Positions 6,765 through 14,292 are shown, counted from the stretch's first letter. The stretch: DNA of 49,691 nucleotides from Microcaldota archaeon (GCA_016926175.1 JAFGPA010000012.1:1-49691), one strand, 5' to 3'. Notes: generated from the sequence alone by a model not told the origin. Program-made: numbers and translations.

Positions 6765-7424
6765 GTGAAACTAAAAAACAAAGCAGGGATAAAAAAGGCG
6801 AATTTTGCTTCAAAGGCAGTGCTTGCAGGAATGCTGGCCGCCGCCAGTGCCTCGGCTGCAGAAAAAGAACCTGATGAAACGCAGGTACATCCCATTCTCA
6901 AAGCAGTTGCCGGGGTTTATGACAAAGGAAAGCATCCATTGATTGCATATGGAATCGGAATGGGGGTAGAATACAAAGAAGTTTCCATGTACGGAGAGAT
7001 AGAGGGGTCGGTAAATGAGCTATACGGCAGTTTTCAATTTCCGGTGGGCCGGTTCAGGCTGGGCCCTTTTGCATACAGATCAGATTACTACGAAGTTTCC
7101 TTTGGGGCAGGAATACTTTATGAAATTCCGCAGCTGAATGTTATTTTTTCACCTCATTACCTGCCTGAAGGAAAAACATTCTGCTATCCGGTAAACTGGA
7201 CTTCTTCTGCAGGCAGATTCAATTTTAATCTGGGAATTTCCTATATCCCGGCATATGAAAGCGGTGGGGCAAGGGAAACATATGTTGGCGGAGAGATCTT
7301 AACTGGATTAAATATCAGCGAGGGGGTATCAGTCTTTGGAAAGGCATTTGTTATGGCTGACGCAAATAAAAAGCCGCAGTTAGTTGTTTTGAATGCCCAG
7401 GGTGGATTCCAGCTGGCTTTCTAG
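6765..7424 (+). CDS. Secreted beta-rich (beta-barrel-like) protein of unknown function
   Basis: No family was recognised. A basic N-terminus and an Ala-rich signal (AVLAGMLAAASASAA, about 18-32) suggest export by Sec. The mature part alternates polar and hydrophobic residues in repeated strands rich in Gly, Tyr and Phe (for example YGIGMGVEYKEVSMYGEIEG, RLGPFAYRSDYYEVSFGAGI, FNFNLGISYIP). It ends in phenylalanine (GGFQLAF). This pattern is typical of bacterial outer-membrane barrels, which is odd for an archaeon with no expected outer membrane. A secreted beta-sandwich or a transferred gene are alternatives. The start is GTG, preceded by a GGGG ribosome-binding-like run. It overlaps the convergent rnhB by four bases. 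Confidence 0.5.
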   Translation: MKLKNKAGIKKANFASKAVLAGMLAAASASAAEKEPDETQVHPILKAVAGVYDKGKHPLIAYGIGMGVEYKEVSMYGEIEGSVNELYGSFQFPVGRFRLGPFAYRSDYYEVSFGAGILYEIPQLNVIFSPHYLPEGKTFCYPVNWTSSAGRFNFNLGISYIPAYESGGARETYVGGEILTGLNISEGVSVFGKAFVMADANKKPQLVVLNAQGGFQLAF

Positions 7425-8044
7425 TCAGATAGTTTTGTCTGGTTGAGATTATCGATTGTTTTCCATCTTGACCTTATGAATGGAACCAGTTTTTTCAGCT
7501 TTTCCCTGTCGTTTAATGCTGCAATGGTCTTGGTATCAGAAGGATAGCCGGACCCGAAATCAAAGGTTGCCTTTTGTATTTCCTGGATTTTTTTATCTCT
7601 TATTATTTTGGCGCATATGGATGCAGCAGCAACTATAGGATAATGATCATCTGCCTTATGTTCTGCCTCGAATTTGGTTGCGCCGAATCTTGCCATCCTT
7701 TCCCTGAACGTCCAGGAATAGCGGTCAGGCATATCGATCATTATATCGCCATCCTCGTTCTTTATAAGATCCGCCATGGCATTTGCCTCTATATCATTAA
7801 GGGACATTTCCTTCATCAGCCTGTTAAGATCTTCTGCGCTGATCTCAATCCATCGAAACTTCACAAATTTCCTGAGCTCCGCATAAAGTTCCTCCCTTTG
7901 CCCGGGAGTAAGTTTTTTAGAGTCTTTTGGCCCGGTTTTTTTGAGGCGCTTTTCATCGTCGCGTTTGCATATGGCACAGCATATTACAAGAGGGCCTATG
8001 ACAGGCCCCCTGCCTGCTTCATCGACACCGATAATATTCATCAA
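7421..8044 (-). CDS. rnhB: Ribonuclease HII
   Basis: This enzyme cleaves the RNA strand of RNA/DNA hybrids and single ribonucleotides in DNA. The first acidic pair is in IGVDEAGRGPVIGP (near residues 6-8). Other landmarks are the DSKKLTPGQRE loop, and the later acidic positions in MIDMPDRYSW and EHKADDHYPIVAAASICAK. The GSGYPSDTKT substrate loop is present. Length (207 residues) is normal for archaeal RNase HII. It acts in Okazaki primer removal and ribonucleotide excision, consistent with PolD and primase genes nearby. Confidence 0.95.
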   Translation of the reverse strand: MMNIIGVDEAGRGPVIGPLVICCAICKRDDEKRLKKTGPKDSKKLTPGQREELYAELRKFVKFRWIEISAEDLNRLMKEMSLNDIEANAMADLIKNEDGDIMIDMPDRYSWTFRERMARFGATKFEAEHKADDHYPIVAAASICAKIIRDKKIQEIQKATFDFGSGYPSDTKTIAALNDREKLKKLVPFIRSRWKTIDNLNQTKLSD

Positions 8045-8102
8045 AAAAGAATGTCAGCAAATATTTATGTTGTTATGGGAAAGAAGGAGAGAGAATAAAA
8101 AA

Positions 8103-8363
8103 TTAGTAAGTCATGTTCCTTTTTTCAACAATAATGAAATCGCCTACTGCAAGAACACTTTCATAAGGAATATGAACCATGCCATCGTCTTTTCTCAGTT
8201 TAGTGGCAAGGGGGCTGTCAGGATTTGGCTCAACGACTATATTTTCTATTCTGCCACTCACTTCATTGACAGCAATATCAACCAGCCTGCCGAAGTCTTC
8301 CCCTTCGTTAGTAACTAGTTTCTTTCCGGAAAGTTGTCGCGCTATAAGATACTTGGTCATCAT
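8103..8363 (-). CDS. PRC-barrel domain protein
   Basis: This 86-residue protein consists of one PRC-barrel: an N-terminal strand set (ARQLSGKKLVTNEGEDFGRLVDIAVNEVSGRIENIVV) and the ending VHIPYESVLAVGDFIIVEK. Small archaeal PRC-barrel proteins are widespread. CdpB-type members act in cell division and others in RNA metabolism, and this sequence does not tell which. The gene begins ATGATG after GGTGAT, and the second ATG (8360) has the better ribosome-binding distance. It is probably expressed alone. Confidence 0.82.
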   Translation of the reverse strand: MMTKYLIARQLSGKKLVTNEGEDFGRLVDIAVNEVSGRIENIVVEPNPDSPLATKLRKDDGMVHIPYESVLAVGDFIIVEKRNMTY

Positions 8364-8424
8364 ATCACCTAAATTAACGTCTTGAAAGAGATTTGCAGTC
8401 TAAGTTTATAAAGATATCCTAGCC

Positions 8425-9828
8425 TCATGAGGATTTGAAATCAAGAGTATGCAGTCGCCCATATTTCATTTCATATACAGGTACGAGGGCGGGGGTAGGA
8501 ACATGGCCCTGTTTTATCTGGAAATCAGTACGGTCCTGGAATGTTCCGGAATTGATGACAAAAGTGCCGCGATACTGGGTATAGCCGTTTTTATGAACAT
8601 GGCCGCAGTGAAGGACATCAGGAGGCTCTTCCACCACCATATAGTCCACATTTTCAGGGATTATAAGATTTCCTCCATAGAGCGGGGAAAGGTGGCGGCG
8701 TTTCAGGTATTCGGTCATTACCTTCTCCGGATGGGAGTATGAAGTTCCCGGAACCGAGGCAATCATGGAATCTATGGAGGTGCCATGGTACATAAGGTGC
8801 TTTATCCCTTCAATGGAAAAACTGCATGGATTGCCAACCCGGTGGATATCAGATTCAAAGAGATCCTTGCCCATGGCAGGCTGTGGCTCGCCTCTTCTTA
8901 CGGCATCGTGATTGCCAGGGCCAGCTATTACCTCTATATGGTCAGGAAGATCCTCAAGAAAATCATCAAACATCTGATATTGCCTGTAGATGTCTTTGAC
9001 AACAAGATCTTTTTCCTGGTTTGGATAAATGCCTATGCCGTCAACAATATCTCCGGCTATGTTCAGGTATTTCACCTTCCCTGCAAGTTCCTTTGCCTCG
9101 CCCCTGCCGTGGAGCCAGTCTGAGAAGGTATCAAGGTATTTGTCAAGAAAATACCTGCTCCCAAAATGGATATCAGAAAGATACGCTGAAGCAACATCTA
9201 TCTCGGTTCTCTTTTTTTCACGTATGACTGGGAGGTCAGGCCATTCTATTTCTTCTGCTATCAAAAACGGCTCAAGTATCTTTCCTGAAAATGCGACAAC
9301 GTCATCTTTGAGGACGTTTCTGGCTTTTTCCATTGCCTTTTCGTTTGAAACAACGACTTTAAACTGGCCTGTCAGATCTTCAACTTCAAAAAGCAGGTTG
9401 CCTTTTTTTGTTTCCCGGACATCTGAAACAAGTACGATTATCCGGACTTTTTCATTGATGTGCCGCACAACATCGCAAAGATCAATGTTGTCTCCGGTGC
9501 CGCTCCTTCTGAGCATCCTCGATATGCGCTCATACCGGTTGCGAAAATGGCTGACAAAATTGTCAACTCCGCCTTTTGTCCGGGACTTGCCAGTGACATC
9601 AAGCCTGTGATCTATTTTGATATTTGCAGAATATTCCTTTGCAGGCGGACTGAAAAAGGAAGGTCTTTTCACCTCTACATTTATCAGCAAAAGAATGTCT
9701 TCCCTTGATATCAAAGGTTTGCCAAGCGCCAGGATTTTCTGAAAAAGTTCATTGGGGGGGTTTGAAGGCAATACAGCCTCAGCATCAGTTGTAAGCCTTA
9801 TTCCTCTTGCAGATAAATCCCCTATCAT
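8425..9828 (-). CDS. polB: DNA polymerase D small subunit (DP1), 3'-5' exonuclease
   Basis: This is the proofreading subunit of family D replicative polymerase. An N-terminal helical part and OB-fold (about 95-200, KVRIIVLVSDV...) precede the calcineurin-like phosphoesterase domain. Its metal motifs are intact: SDIHFGS, GDIVDGIGIYP, GPGNHDA, MYHGTSID and CGHVHKNG. An active Mre11-like nuclease is therefore expected. At 467 residues it is at the shorter end for the family, with a reduced N-terminus. The large catalytic subunit is not in the window. The gene starts with an ATGA overlap after the UPF0147 gene, so the two are cotranscribed. Confidence 0.96.
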   Translation of the reverse strand: MIGDLSARGIRLTTDAEAVLPSNPPNELFQKILALGKPLISREDILLLINVEVKRPSFFSPPAKEYSANIKIDHRLDVTGKSRTKGGVDNFVSHFRNRYERISRMLRRSGTGDNIDLCDVVRHINEKVRIIVLVSDVRETKKGNLLFEVEDLTGQFKVVVSNEKAMEKARNVLKDDVVAFSGKILEPFLIAEEIEWPDLPVIREKKRTEIDVASAYLSDIHFGSRYFLDKYLDTFSDWLHGRGEAKELAGKVKYLNIAGDIVDGIGIYPNQEKDLVVKDIYRQYQMFDDFLEDLPDHIEVIAGPGNHDAVRRGEPQPAMGKDLFESDIHRVGNPCSFSIEGIKHLMYHGTSIDSMIASVPGTSYSHPEKVMTEYLKRRHLSPLYGGNLIIPENVDYMVVEEPPDVLHCGHVHKNGYTQYRGTFVINSGTFQDRTDFQIKQGHVPTPALVPVYEMKYGRLHTLDFKSS

Positions 9829-10064
9829 TTAGACGACTCTAATGCACTTATTATTGCCCAGATCTGCGTTCTGGCATGAGGAGGCATATTGATGTCTTCC
9901 GTAATCGATTCGATGAGATATATTGCTGCGCTTACCTTGACATTGGGCTCTTCATCTCCTTCCAGACGTCCTTTGGCATCTGATAGTGCTTTTCTTATGT
10001 TTTTGGGAATTGTATTGTCATTAACAAGATTATCCAGCATCTCAGTAATATCTTCAAGTTCCAT
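9825..10064 (-). CDS. UPF0147 family protein
   Basis: This 79-residue all-helical protein matches the UPF0147 family of archaea (signature NTIPKNIRKALSDAKGRL and the end ARTQIWAIISALES). The biochemical role is unknown. The stop overlaps the start of the PolD small subunit by four bases, which suggests coupled translation. A link to replication is suggested by context only. Its ATG follows an AGGTGA ribosome binding site. Confidence 0.88.
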   Translation of the reverse strand: MELEDITEMLDNLVNDNTIPKNIRKALSDAKGRLEGDEEPNVKVSAAIYLIESITEDINMPPHARTQIWAIISALESSK

Positions 10065-10161
10065 AAAATCACCTAAGGATAAGAATACTCTATAATCTGG
10101 TAGATAAGTAATTTAAATCATGGTTTTCCTGTTCTTCACTATTGCACCAGCAACTGCGACA

Positions 10162-10174
10162 TAATATTTATATA
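10162..10174 (+). promoter_or_regulatory. TATA-like promoter of the 10199 gene
   Basis: TAATATTTATATA lies about 25-35 bases ahead of the ATG at 10199. It supports that ATG over the upstream start of the track (10142), because a leaderless transcript would begin close to 10199. Confidence 0.5.
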
Positions 10175-10198
10175 TGTTGTCTTCTAATTGGTCTAAAG

Positions 10199-10603
10199 AT
10201 GTCCAGTGCACTTACAAAAAGACCCGGCCAATTGGATGCCTGTGAACAAACCAGCCGTACTGTAAAGCAGTCGTTTATCAGGGCAACGGCCAAAACATTC
10301 GGGTTCAGTGATCTGCTGAAGATAAAAATAGCGGAGCTTGAACGGGCTTTTGACAAGGCGATAAGAATCAGACAGAGCGACGGCACCAGAATGCTTGTGC
10401 CCATAAGAGCGCTGGAACTGCATCCTGATGAAAAATCCCGGATAATAAAGGATGCCAGGACAGTTCTGCAAAAAGCAAATGCCAGAATAGCAAGCGATCA
10501 AACAAGCCTGTTTGAAATGAAAGAATCCATAGATGAATGCCAGAAGGCAATCTACAGCATCCACCCGCAACATCTTGCCGGAATATGGAAAATAAAAATA
10601 TAA
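10199..10603 (+). CDS. Hypothetical helical protein
   Basis: I do not recognise this gene. From the ATG at 10199 it encodes 134 residues, rich in Lys, Arg, Glu and Ala, without membrane segments. It is predicted to be almost entirely helical, with heptad-like stretches around LLKIKIAELERAFDKAIRI and RIIKDARTVLQKANARI. The start is chosen from the TATA element 25-35 bases upstream. The longer start in the track would lie upstream of the promoter. The stop is two bases from the 3' end of the convergent tRNA-Arg(UCU), so readthrough in either direction would run into the neighbour. Confidence 0.55.
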   Translation: MSSALTKRPGQLDACEQTSRTVKQSFIRATAKTFGFSDLLKIKIAELERAFDKAIRIRQSDGTRMLVPIRALELHPDEKSRIIKDARTVLQKANARIASDQTSLFEMKESIDECQKAIYSIHPQHLAGIWKIKI

Positions 10604-10619
10604 ATCGGGCCCGGGGGGA

Positions 10620-10662
10620 ATTTCACAATTCTTAACGATCCTGATTTGAACCGTCTTTTTGA
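10620..10662 (-). other. T-loop intron of tRNA-Arg(UCU), 43 nt
   Basis: The central helix is a perfect TTCA/TGAA with bulges AA|T and AT|T. The outer helix is the T stem GGGGG/CCCCC. The intron carries a second copy of GGTTCAAATC (plus-strand 10643-10652), identical to the T-arm sequence spanning the 5' splice site (10661-10670). Confidence 0.85.
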
Positions 10663-10684
10663 TTTGAACCCCCGGCCTACAGCT

Positions 10685-10751
10685 GCCATCTGCTTCCGGC
10701 TTTCTGTTTCCTGCATCCCGAAGGAAGCCGGAGGGTCAAGGCCGGAAACAT
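10685..10751 (-). other. Anticodon-loop intron (37/38) of tRNA-Arg(UCU), 67 nt
   Basis: The central helix CTTC/GATG has one T-T mismatch. The bulges are TA|A and GC|A. An inner helix of ten pairs (TGTTTCCGGC with GCCGGAAGCA) and the outer anticodon stem complete a canonical BHB. Confidence 0.82.
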
Positions 10752-10775
10752 TAGAAGGCTGCCGCTCTATCCAAG

Positions 10776-10882
10776 TTGCTCCTGCAATTTAGCAGGCAGG
10801 TTTTGCCATGCTTCCCGATGGAAAGATATTTCTTTCCACGAGCGCGCCGAACAACGTCCGGTCGCGTTTACTAAAAAGCGGA
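10776..10882 (-). other. D-loop intron of tRNA-Arg(UCU), 107 nt
   Basis: On the minus strand the D-stem strand GCTC pairs with GAGC at the intron's 3' end. The bulges are AG|T and AA|C. Splicing gives D loop AGCTTGGATA, the same length as in the sister tRNA-Arg(CCU). The intron contains an 8-bp perfect hairpin at 10819-10838 (TGGAAAGA/TCTTTCCA) and a CCTGC/GCAGG hairpin at its 3' end. No ORF fits inside it. Confidence 0.78.
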
Positions 10883-10925
10883 CTGAGCTACGGGCCCTAA
10901 AAAGGAAATTATAATGGGGAAAGAA

Positions 10926-11006
10926 TTAATACTCTTCTTCGTCTTCTTCGCCCCATTCTTCTTCTTCAGATTCGTCATCTTCCCAATCTTCTTCCTCGTC
11001 AAACAT
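10926..11006 (-). CDS. Tiny acidic peptide, copy 2 (26 aa)
   Basis: This is an ATG-initiated 26-residue ORF, almost entirely Glu and Asp plus two Trp, ending EEWGEEDEEEY. It is preceded at close spacing by GGGTG, an archaeal-type ribosome binding site. It lies ten bases downstream of a similar ORF with the same core and ending. The track's 66-residue ORF here is this frame extended upstream through the first peptide's region and is not the likely product. The function is unknown. Acidic tails of this type can bind basic proteins or ribosomes, but that is speculation. Confidence 0.5.
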   Translation of the reverse strand: MFDEEEDWEDDESEEEEWGEEDEEEY

Positions 11007-11016
11007 AATTACACCC

Positions 11017-11091
11017 TTAGAACTCCTCGTCTTCCTCTCCCCAGTCTTCTTCTTCGAAATCATCATCCTCGAGCTCATCTTCTTCGTCCAT
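11017..11091 (-). CDS. Tiny acidic peptide, copy 1 (24 aa)
   Basis: This is an ATG-initiated 24-residue ORF of Asp and Glu with a single Trp, ending EEDWGEEDEEF. GGTGTCC just upstream can serve as ribosome binding site. A TATA-like element lies about 35-45 bases further upstream. Copies 1 and 2 share the pattern (D/E)WGEEDEE(F/Y)-stop although they are in different frames and separated by a stop. This argues for a coding duplication and not for a random GA-rich tract. Confidence 0.5.
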   Translation of the reverse strand: MDEEDELEDDDFEEEDWGEEDEEF

Positions 11092-11123
11092 ATGGACACC
11101 TTGAACTGGGTATGGTGTGGAAA

Positions 11124-11134
11124 CATTTAAAATC
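11124..11134. promoter_or_regulatory. Bidirectional A/T-rich promoter element
   Basis: CATTTAAAATC reads as a TATA-like box in both directions. It could serve the acidic peptides on the minus strand (33-43 bases from their ATG) and the phosphoribosyltransferase on the plus strand. Confidence 0.35.
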
Positions 11135-11180
11135 TTACCTAGTATGCCGGATTAAAAATTGGAAATTTTATAAGAGGAAT

Positions 11181-11639
11181 ATGAAATTCGAAAAAATAGG
11201 ATGGAATGAAATTGCAGAGGATTGCAAAAAGCTTGCAAAAATGGTTGATGATAAGCCGGATTTAATAGTTGGTTTATCAAGAGGAGGCCTTGTGCCGGCA
11301 AGGATTTTAAGCGATATTCTGGATACCAAAATGCTTGTCCTTGGAATCAGGTTTTACAAAGGAATCGGAGAAAAAGAAGAAAATCCGGTCATAACGCAGG
11401 AGATGCCAAAAATCCAGGGCAAGAAGATTCTAATTGTTGATGACGTGGCTGATTCAGGAAAGAGCCTTGTAGCTGCAATGGAGTACCTTAAAGGAAATGA
11501 ATTGAAAGCTGCAACTCTGCATTATAAAAGAAGTTCAGAATACCGGCCTGACTATTTTGTCGGAACTACGGATGCCTGGATCATTTACCCCTGGGAAATC
11601 AATGAGATTGAGAGGCTACTTAAGTCTAATGGCCTCTAG
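11181..11639 (+). CDS. Phosphoribosyltransferase-family protein
   Basis: This is a 152-residue type I phosphoribosyltransferase fold. The PRPP-binding loop is ILIVDDVADSGKSL (about 95-108). An early pyrophosphate-loop region, LIVGLSRGGLVPARIL, is also present. The family includes hypoxanthine, xanthine and guanine salvage enzymes, and this short version resembles archaeal xanthine/guanine-type or regulatory members. The base specificity cannot be assigned. The track start (10914) runs through the acidic-peptide and tRNA-proximal region. The ATG at 11181 gives the normal family N-terminus. The 3' end overlaps the convergent aCPSF1 gene by 24 bases. Confidence 0.85.
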   Translation: MKFEKIGWNEIAEDCKKLAKMVDDKPDLIVGLSRGGLVPARILSDILDTKMLVLGIRFYKGIGEKEENPVITQEMPKIQGKKILIVDDVADSGKSLVAAMEYLKGNELKAATLHYKRSSEYRPDYFVGTTDAWIIYPWEINEIERLLKSNGL

Positions 11640-13523
11640 ATCCGCTATTGCCCTTGTATCCTTTCTCATCATTGCGCCAATTGAGCGGGCGAATTCATCG
11701 GTCTTGTTCCAGTCTCCATGCATTGTAAATACCCTTTCCGGAGACGGCCTCAGATTCTTAAGATACGCCATAAGCTGTGCCCTGTCGCTGTGGCCCGAAA
11801 AGCCTTCTGCAGTTTCAACGCGCATGTTGATTTTCAGGGATTTCATCCTGCCGTCATCGCCAAGCATTGGCACCTCTTTCTGCCCTCTCTGGATCTTGCT
11901 GCCCAGTGAAAGCGCACTCTGATAGCCGCAGAATATAAGTGCATTCTTCGGATCATCGGCAAGCAGCTTAAGGTATTCATATGACGGACCGCCTGTAAGC
12001 ATGCCTGATGGCGCAAGTATCACTGCCGGCTCGTCAGGAGCAACGATTTGCTCCTTGTCTGTTCCCTTTGCAACACGCAGTATTGGAGATTCGAAAGGAC
12101 TCCTGTCTGAAAGAATCCTTCTCTGGAGCTGCTCCCTGAGATATTCAGGGTATGCAGTGTGTATTGCAGATGCTTCAAGAATCATTCCATCAATGTATAT
12201 GGGTATGTTGAAGTCAGGGTCCCTTCTTGCATATTCTTCAATAACAAGGAGGAGCTCCTGTGATCTTCCGACAGCAAATGCCGGAATGAGAACTTTTCCT
12301 CTTTGTACGGCGGTTTCCTTGATTATTCTCATCAGCCGCTTTTCTGAATCAAATCGGTTTACAGATATATCATTTCTTCCGCCATATGTGGATTCTATAA
12401 ACATTGTTTCCAGCCTTGGAAACCTGGTATTTGCCGGGTCAAAAAGCCTTGTGAAGCCGAATTTTATGTCTGCAGAATAAACAAGATTGTGGGCGCCTTC
12501 GCCAATGTGAAGATGGACTGATGAACTTCCAAGAATGTGCCCCGCGTTGTAAAGCGTCATTTTGATTTCCGGGGTGATATCCACAACTTCCTCATAATCA
12601 ACAGTTATGACATTTCTGAGTTCTTTCTGGATGTCCTTTTTCTTGTACGGCGCATCAACATTGAAAACCTTGTTGCAGAGATTCAGATAATCCTGCTGCA
12701 AAAGGGCCATAAAATCCCTGGATGGCGGAGTGCAGTAAACCGGGCCTTCATAGCCATAGGCAAACAAAAATGGCAGGAATCCCATGTGATCCATATGTCC
12801 ATGGCTGATCACCACTGCATCAATATCTTCAAGTGAGAATCCGGCCATGTTCAGGTAAGGATATGCTTTTGTAGGATCAGATGTTGCAGGATTGACTCCT
12901 ACATCAACAAGCACCTTGCTGTTGGGGGTCTGTATCAGAAGACATGACCTGCCGATTTCCCTGAACCCTCCAAGTGCCATTACGCGAATCCAGTCGCTTG
13001 AAGGCGGATTCTGGCATATCTTTTTTCCAATATTAATCAGGAATTTTTTTCTTTCGTCAGCTTCTGCCACTGCGCTTTTCCTTACTCCATCCAGCGTTGC
13101 TGAAGGCATTGTAGGGGCACGCAATGTAACCGGAGCCCAGTTTGTCTCAAGCATTATCTGCTTAAGGATTGAGCCTCCTTTGCCGATCACAAGGCCGGGC
13201 TTTATAGCCTCAATCCTTACTTCGCACATTTCCGGAACGAAGGTAATCTTTTTTATCTCGGCTTCTGGAGGAACAACCTGCTCAATAAGCTTCTGGGCTT
13301 TGTCTGTCTGCATGAGCTGGGTTGGATCAACCCTGATTGTTACCTTCTTCTTTAATGCCCCTGCAAGTTCCTTTATAAGGCGGTCATTTTCATAAAAAGC
13401 CCTTATGTTCCTGATATAAATAACTGTTGAAAGCCCTTCAGGCTCTACCTTTGTCACTTCGCAGTTTTTTGGCATAATGTCATTAATCTTTTTTACAATG
13501 TCCTTAAAGTGCAAGAAAAACAC
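11616..13523 (-). CDS. fttA: KH-domain beta-CASP ribonuclease aCPSF1/FttA (transcription termination factor)
   Basis: This 635-residue archaeal CPSF73 homologue cuts nascent RNA at U-rich ends and releases RNA polymerase. N-terminal KH-type domains (about 1-150, with VIGKGGSILKQI) bind RNA. The metallo-beta-lactamase core has the zinc motif SHGHMDHMGFLP, preceded by LVDVGVNP. The beta-CASP part follows (TFIESTYGGRNDI, PAFAVGRSQELL, APSGMLTGG). The end has FSGHSDRAQLMAYL and FTMHGDW. Length and domain order match the conserved archaeal form. It is followed by no partner, and the proteasome beta gene lies 20 bases upstream on the same strand, a frequent archaeal pairing. It would act on the T-tract terminators seen in the window. 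Confidence 0.96.
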   Translation of the reverse strand: MFFLHFKDIVKKINDIMPKNCEVTKVEPEGLSTVIYIRNIRAFYENDRLIKELAGALKKKVTIRVDPTQLMQTDKAQKLIEQVVPPEAEIKKITFVPEMCEVRIEAIKPGLVIGKGGSILKQIMLETNWAPVTLRAPTMPSATLDGVRKSAVAEADERKKFLINIGKKICQNPPSSDWIRVMALGGFREIGRSCLLIQTPNSKVLVDVGVNPATSDPTKAYPYLNMAGFSLEDIDAVVISHGHMDHMGFLPFLFAYGYEGPVYCTPPSRDFMALLQQDYLNLCNKVFNVDAPYKKKDIQKELRNVITVDYEEVVDITPEIKMTLYNAGHILGSSSVHLHIGEGAHNLVYSADIKFGFTRLFDPANTRFPRLETMFIESTYGGRNDISVNRFDSEKRLMRIIKETAVQRGKVLIPAFAVGRSQELLLVIEEYARRDPDFNIPIYIDGMILEASAIHTAYPEYLREQLQRRILSDRSPFESPILRVAKGTDKEQIVAPDEPAVILAPSGMLTGGPSYEYLKLLADDPKNALIFCGYQSALSLGSKIQRGQKEVPMLGDDGRMKSLKINMRVETAEGFSGHSDRAQLMAYLKNLRPSPERVFTMHGDWNKTDEFARSIGAMMRKDTRAIADLEAIRLK

Positions 13524-13543
13524 CCCTTCAAATTAGAAAAAAA

Positions 13544-14176
13544 TTATGATTTCAAAATTTTATTTACGTATTCTTTGCTCATTCTCTTGAAACCAGATGT
13601 TGTTACGATACAAAGATCAACGCGTTCTCCGCTTGCGGCATCTCTTTTCATTGCAGCGCTCACTGCCTTTGCCGCAACTTCCATGTTGACAATAGTGTCC
13701 TTGTTTTCTTTGTAAAGCTCTTCAAGAACACCGTATGCAATTGGAGATCCGCTTCCCGTGGAAGTAAGATGCTCTTCGGTTAGCCCTCCCATCATATCAA
13801 CAGAAAAAAGTCTTGGTTTATCATCAACTCCCCCTACAAGAAGCTGAACAAAGAACGGGAAAAATTTATGCTGTGCCAGGATGTTTCCCAGCAGTGTAGC
13901 TGCGGCCTCAACACCCATCTGCCTTTCATGCTTTAGCTCATAGAGCTTGATTTCTGCTTTCATCCATCTTACAAGCGTCTGGGCATCACCAACACTGCCT
14001 GCAATTGTCATGGCAATGCGGTCATCGATTTCGTATATTTTGTCAATGTCCTTACTTGCAATGAGATACCCCATAGTCGCCCTCCTATCACTAGCCAGAA
14101 CAACTCCATCCTTACAAACTAGACCTACAGTGGTAGTTCCTGTTTGAACACCCTGGGTTTGCTTCGCGCTATCCAT
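13544..14176 (-). CDS. psmB: 20S proteasome beta subunit
   Basis: This is the catalytic subunit of the archaeal proteasome. A 13-residue propeptide (ending QTG) precedes the nucleophile Thr14 in TTTVGLV. The core shows SDRRATMG, IYEIDDRIAMTIAGSVGDA and the GSGSPIAYGVLEE loop. Autocleavage after Gly13 would expose the Thr. Length (210 residues) is typical. The alpha subunit is not in the window. A PAC2-type protein is encoded at 45096. It is probably cotranscribed with aCPSF1 downstream. TATA-like sequence (TTTTTAAAA) lies upstream at about 14222-14232. Confidence 0.96.
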   Translation of the reverse strand: MDSAKQTQGVQTGTTTVGLVCKDGVVLASDRRATMGYLIASKDIDKIYEIDDRIAMTIAGSVGDAQTLVRWMKAEIKLYELKHERQMGVEAAATLLGNILAQHKFFPFFVQLLVGGVDDKPRLFSVDMMGGLTEEHLTSTGSGSPIAYGVLEELYKENKDTIVNMEVAAKAVSAAMKRDAASGERVDLCIVTTSGFKRMSKEYVNKILKS

Positions 14177-14292
14177 ATAACCAACTTTGGGAGAATTAAT
14201 AAAACAACTAACATCCTGAATCTTTTTAAAACAATCTAATATTCATGGAAAATTAGTGCTGTTATAATCTATGGCATATAGTATTTATAATA

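Larger units (their letters stand above)
10606..10897 (-). tRNA. tRNA-Arg(UCU) with three introns
   Basis: The 292-base locus contains 217 bases of introns. Splicing out 107, 67 and 43 nt leaves exactly 75 nt folding as a complete tRNA. The acceptor is GGGCCCG/CGGGCCC and the discriminator G. The D arm is GCTC-AGCTTGGATA-GAGC, the anticodon arm GCAGC-CTTCTAA-GCTGT (anticodon TCT), the variable loop AGGCC and the T arm GGGGG-TTCAAAT-CCCCC. Introns sit in the D loop, at 37/38 and in the T loop. Each boundary is supported by a bulge-helix-bulge pairing, given in the intron entries. Only the 75-nt solution restores every stem. Confidence 0.92.

Noticed and set aside
10926-11126. 66-residue minus-strand ORF as one protein
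   Set aside because: Its N-terminal part reads through the first acidic peptide in another frame and has no ribosome binding site. Two separate tiny ORFs fit the start signals better.
10914-11180. Track ORF extending the phosphoribosyltransferase N-terminus
   Set aside because: This stretch is antisense to the acidic peptides and does not resemble the family N-terminus. The ATG at 11181 gives the normal start.
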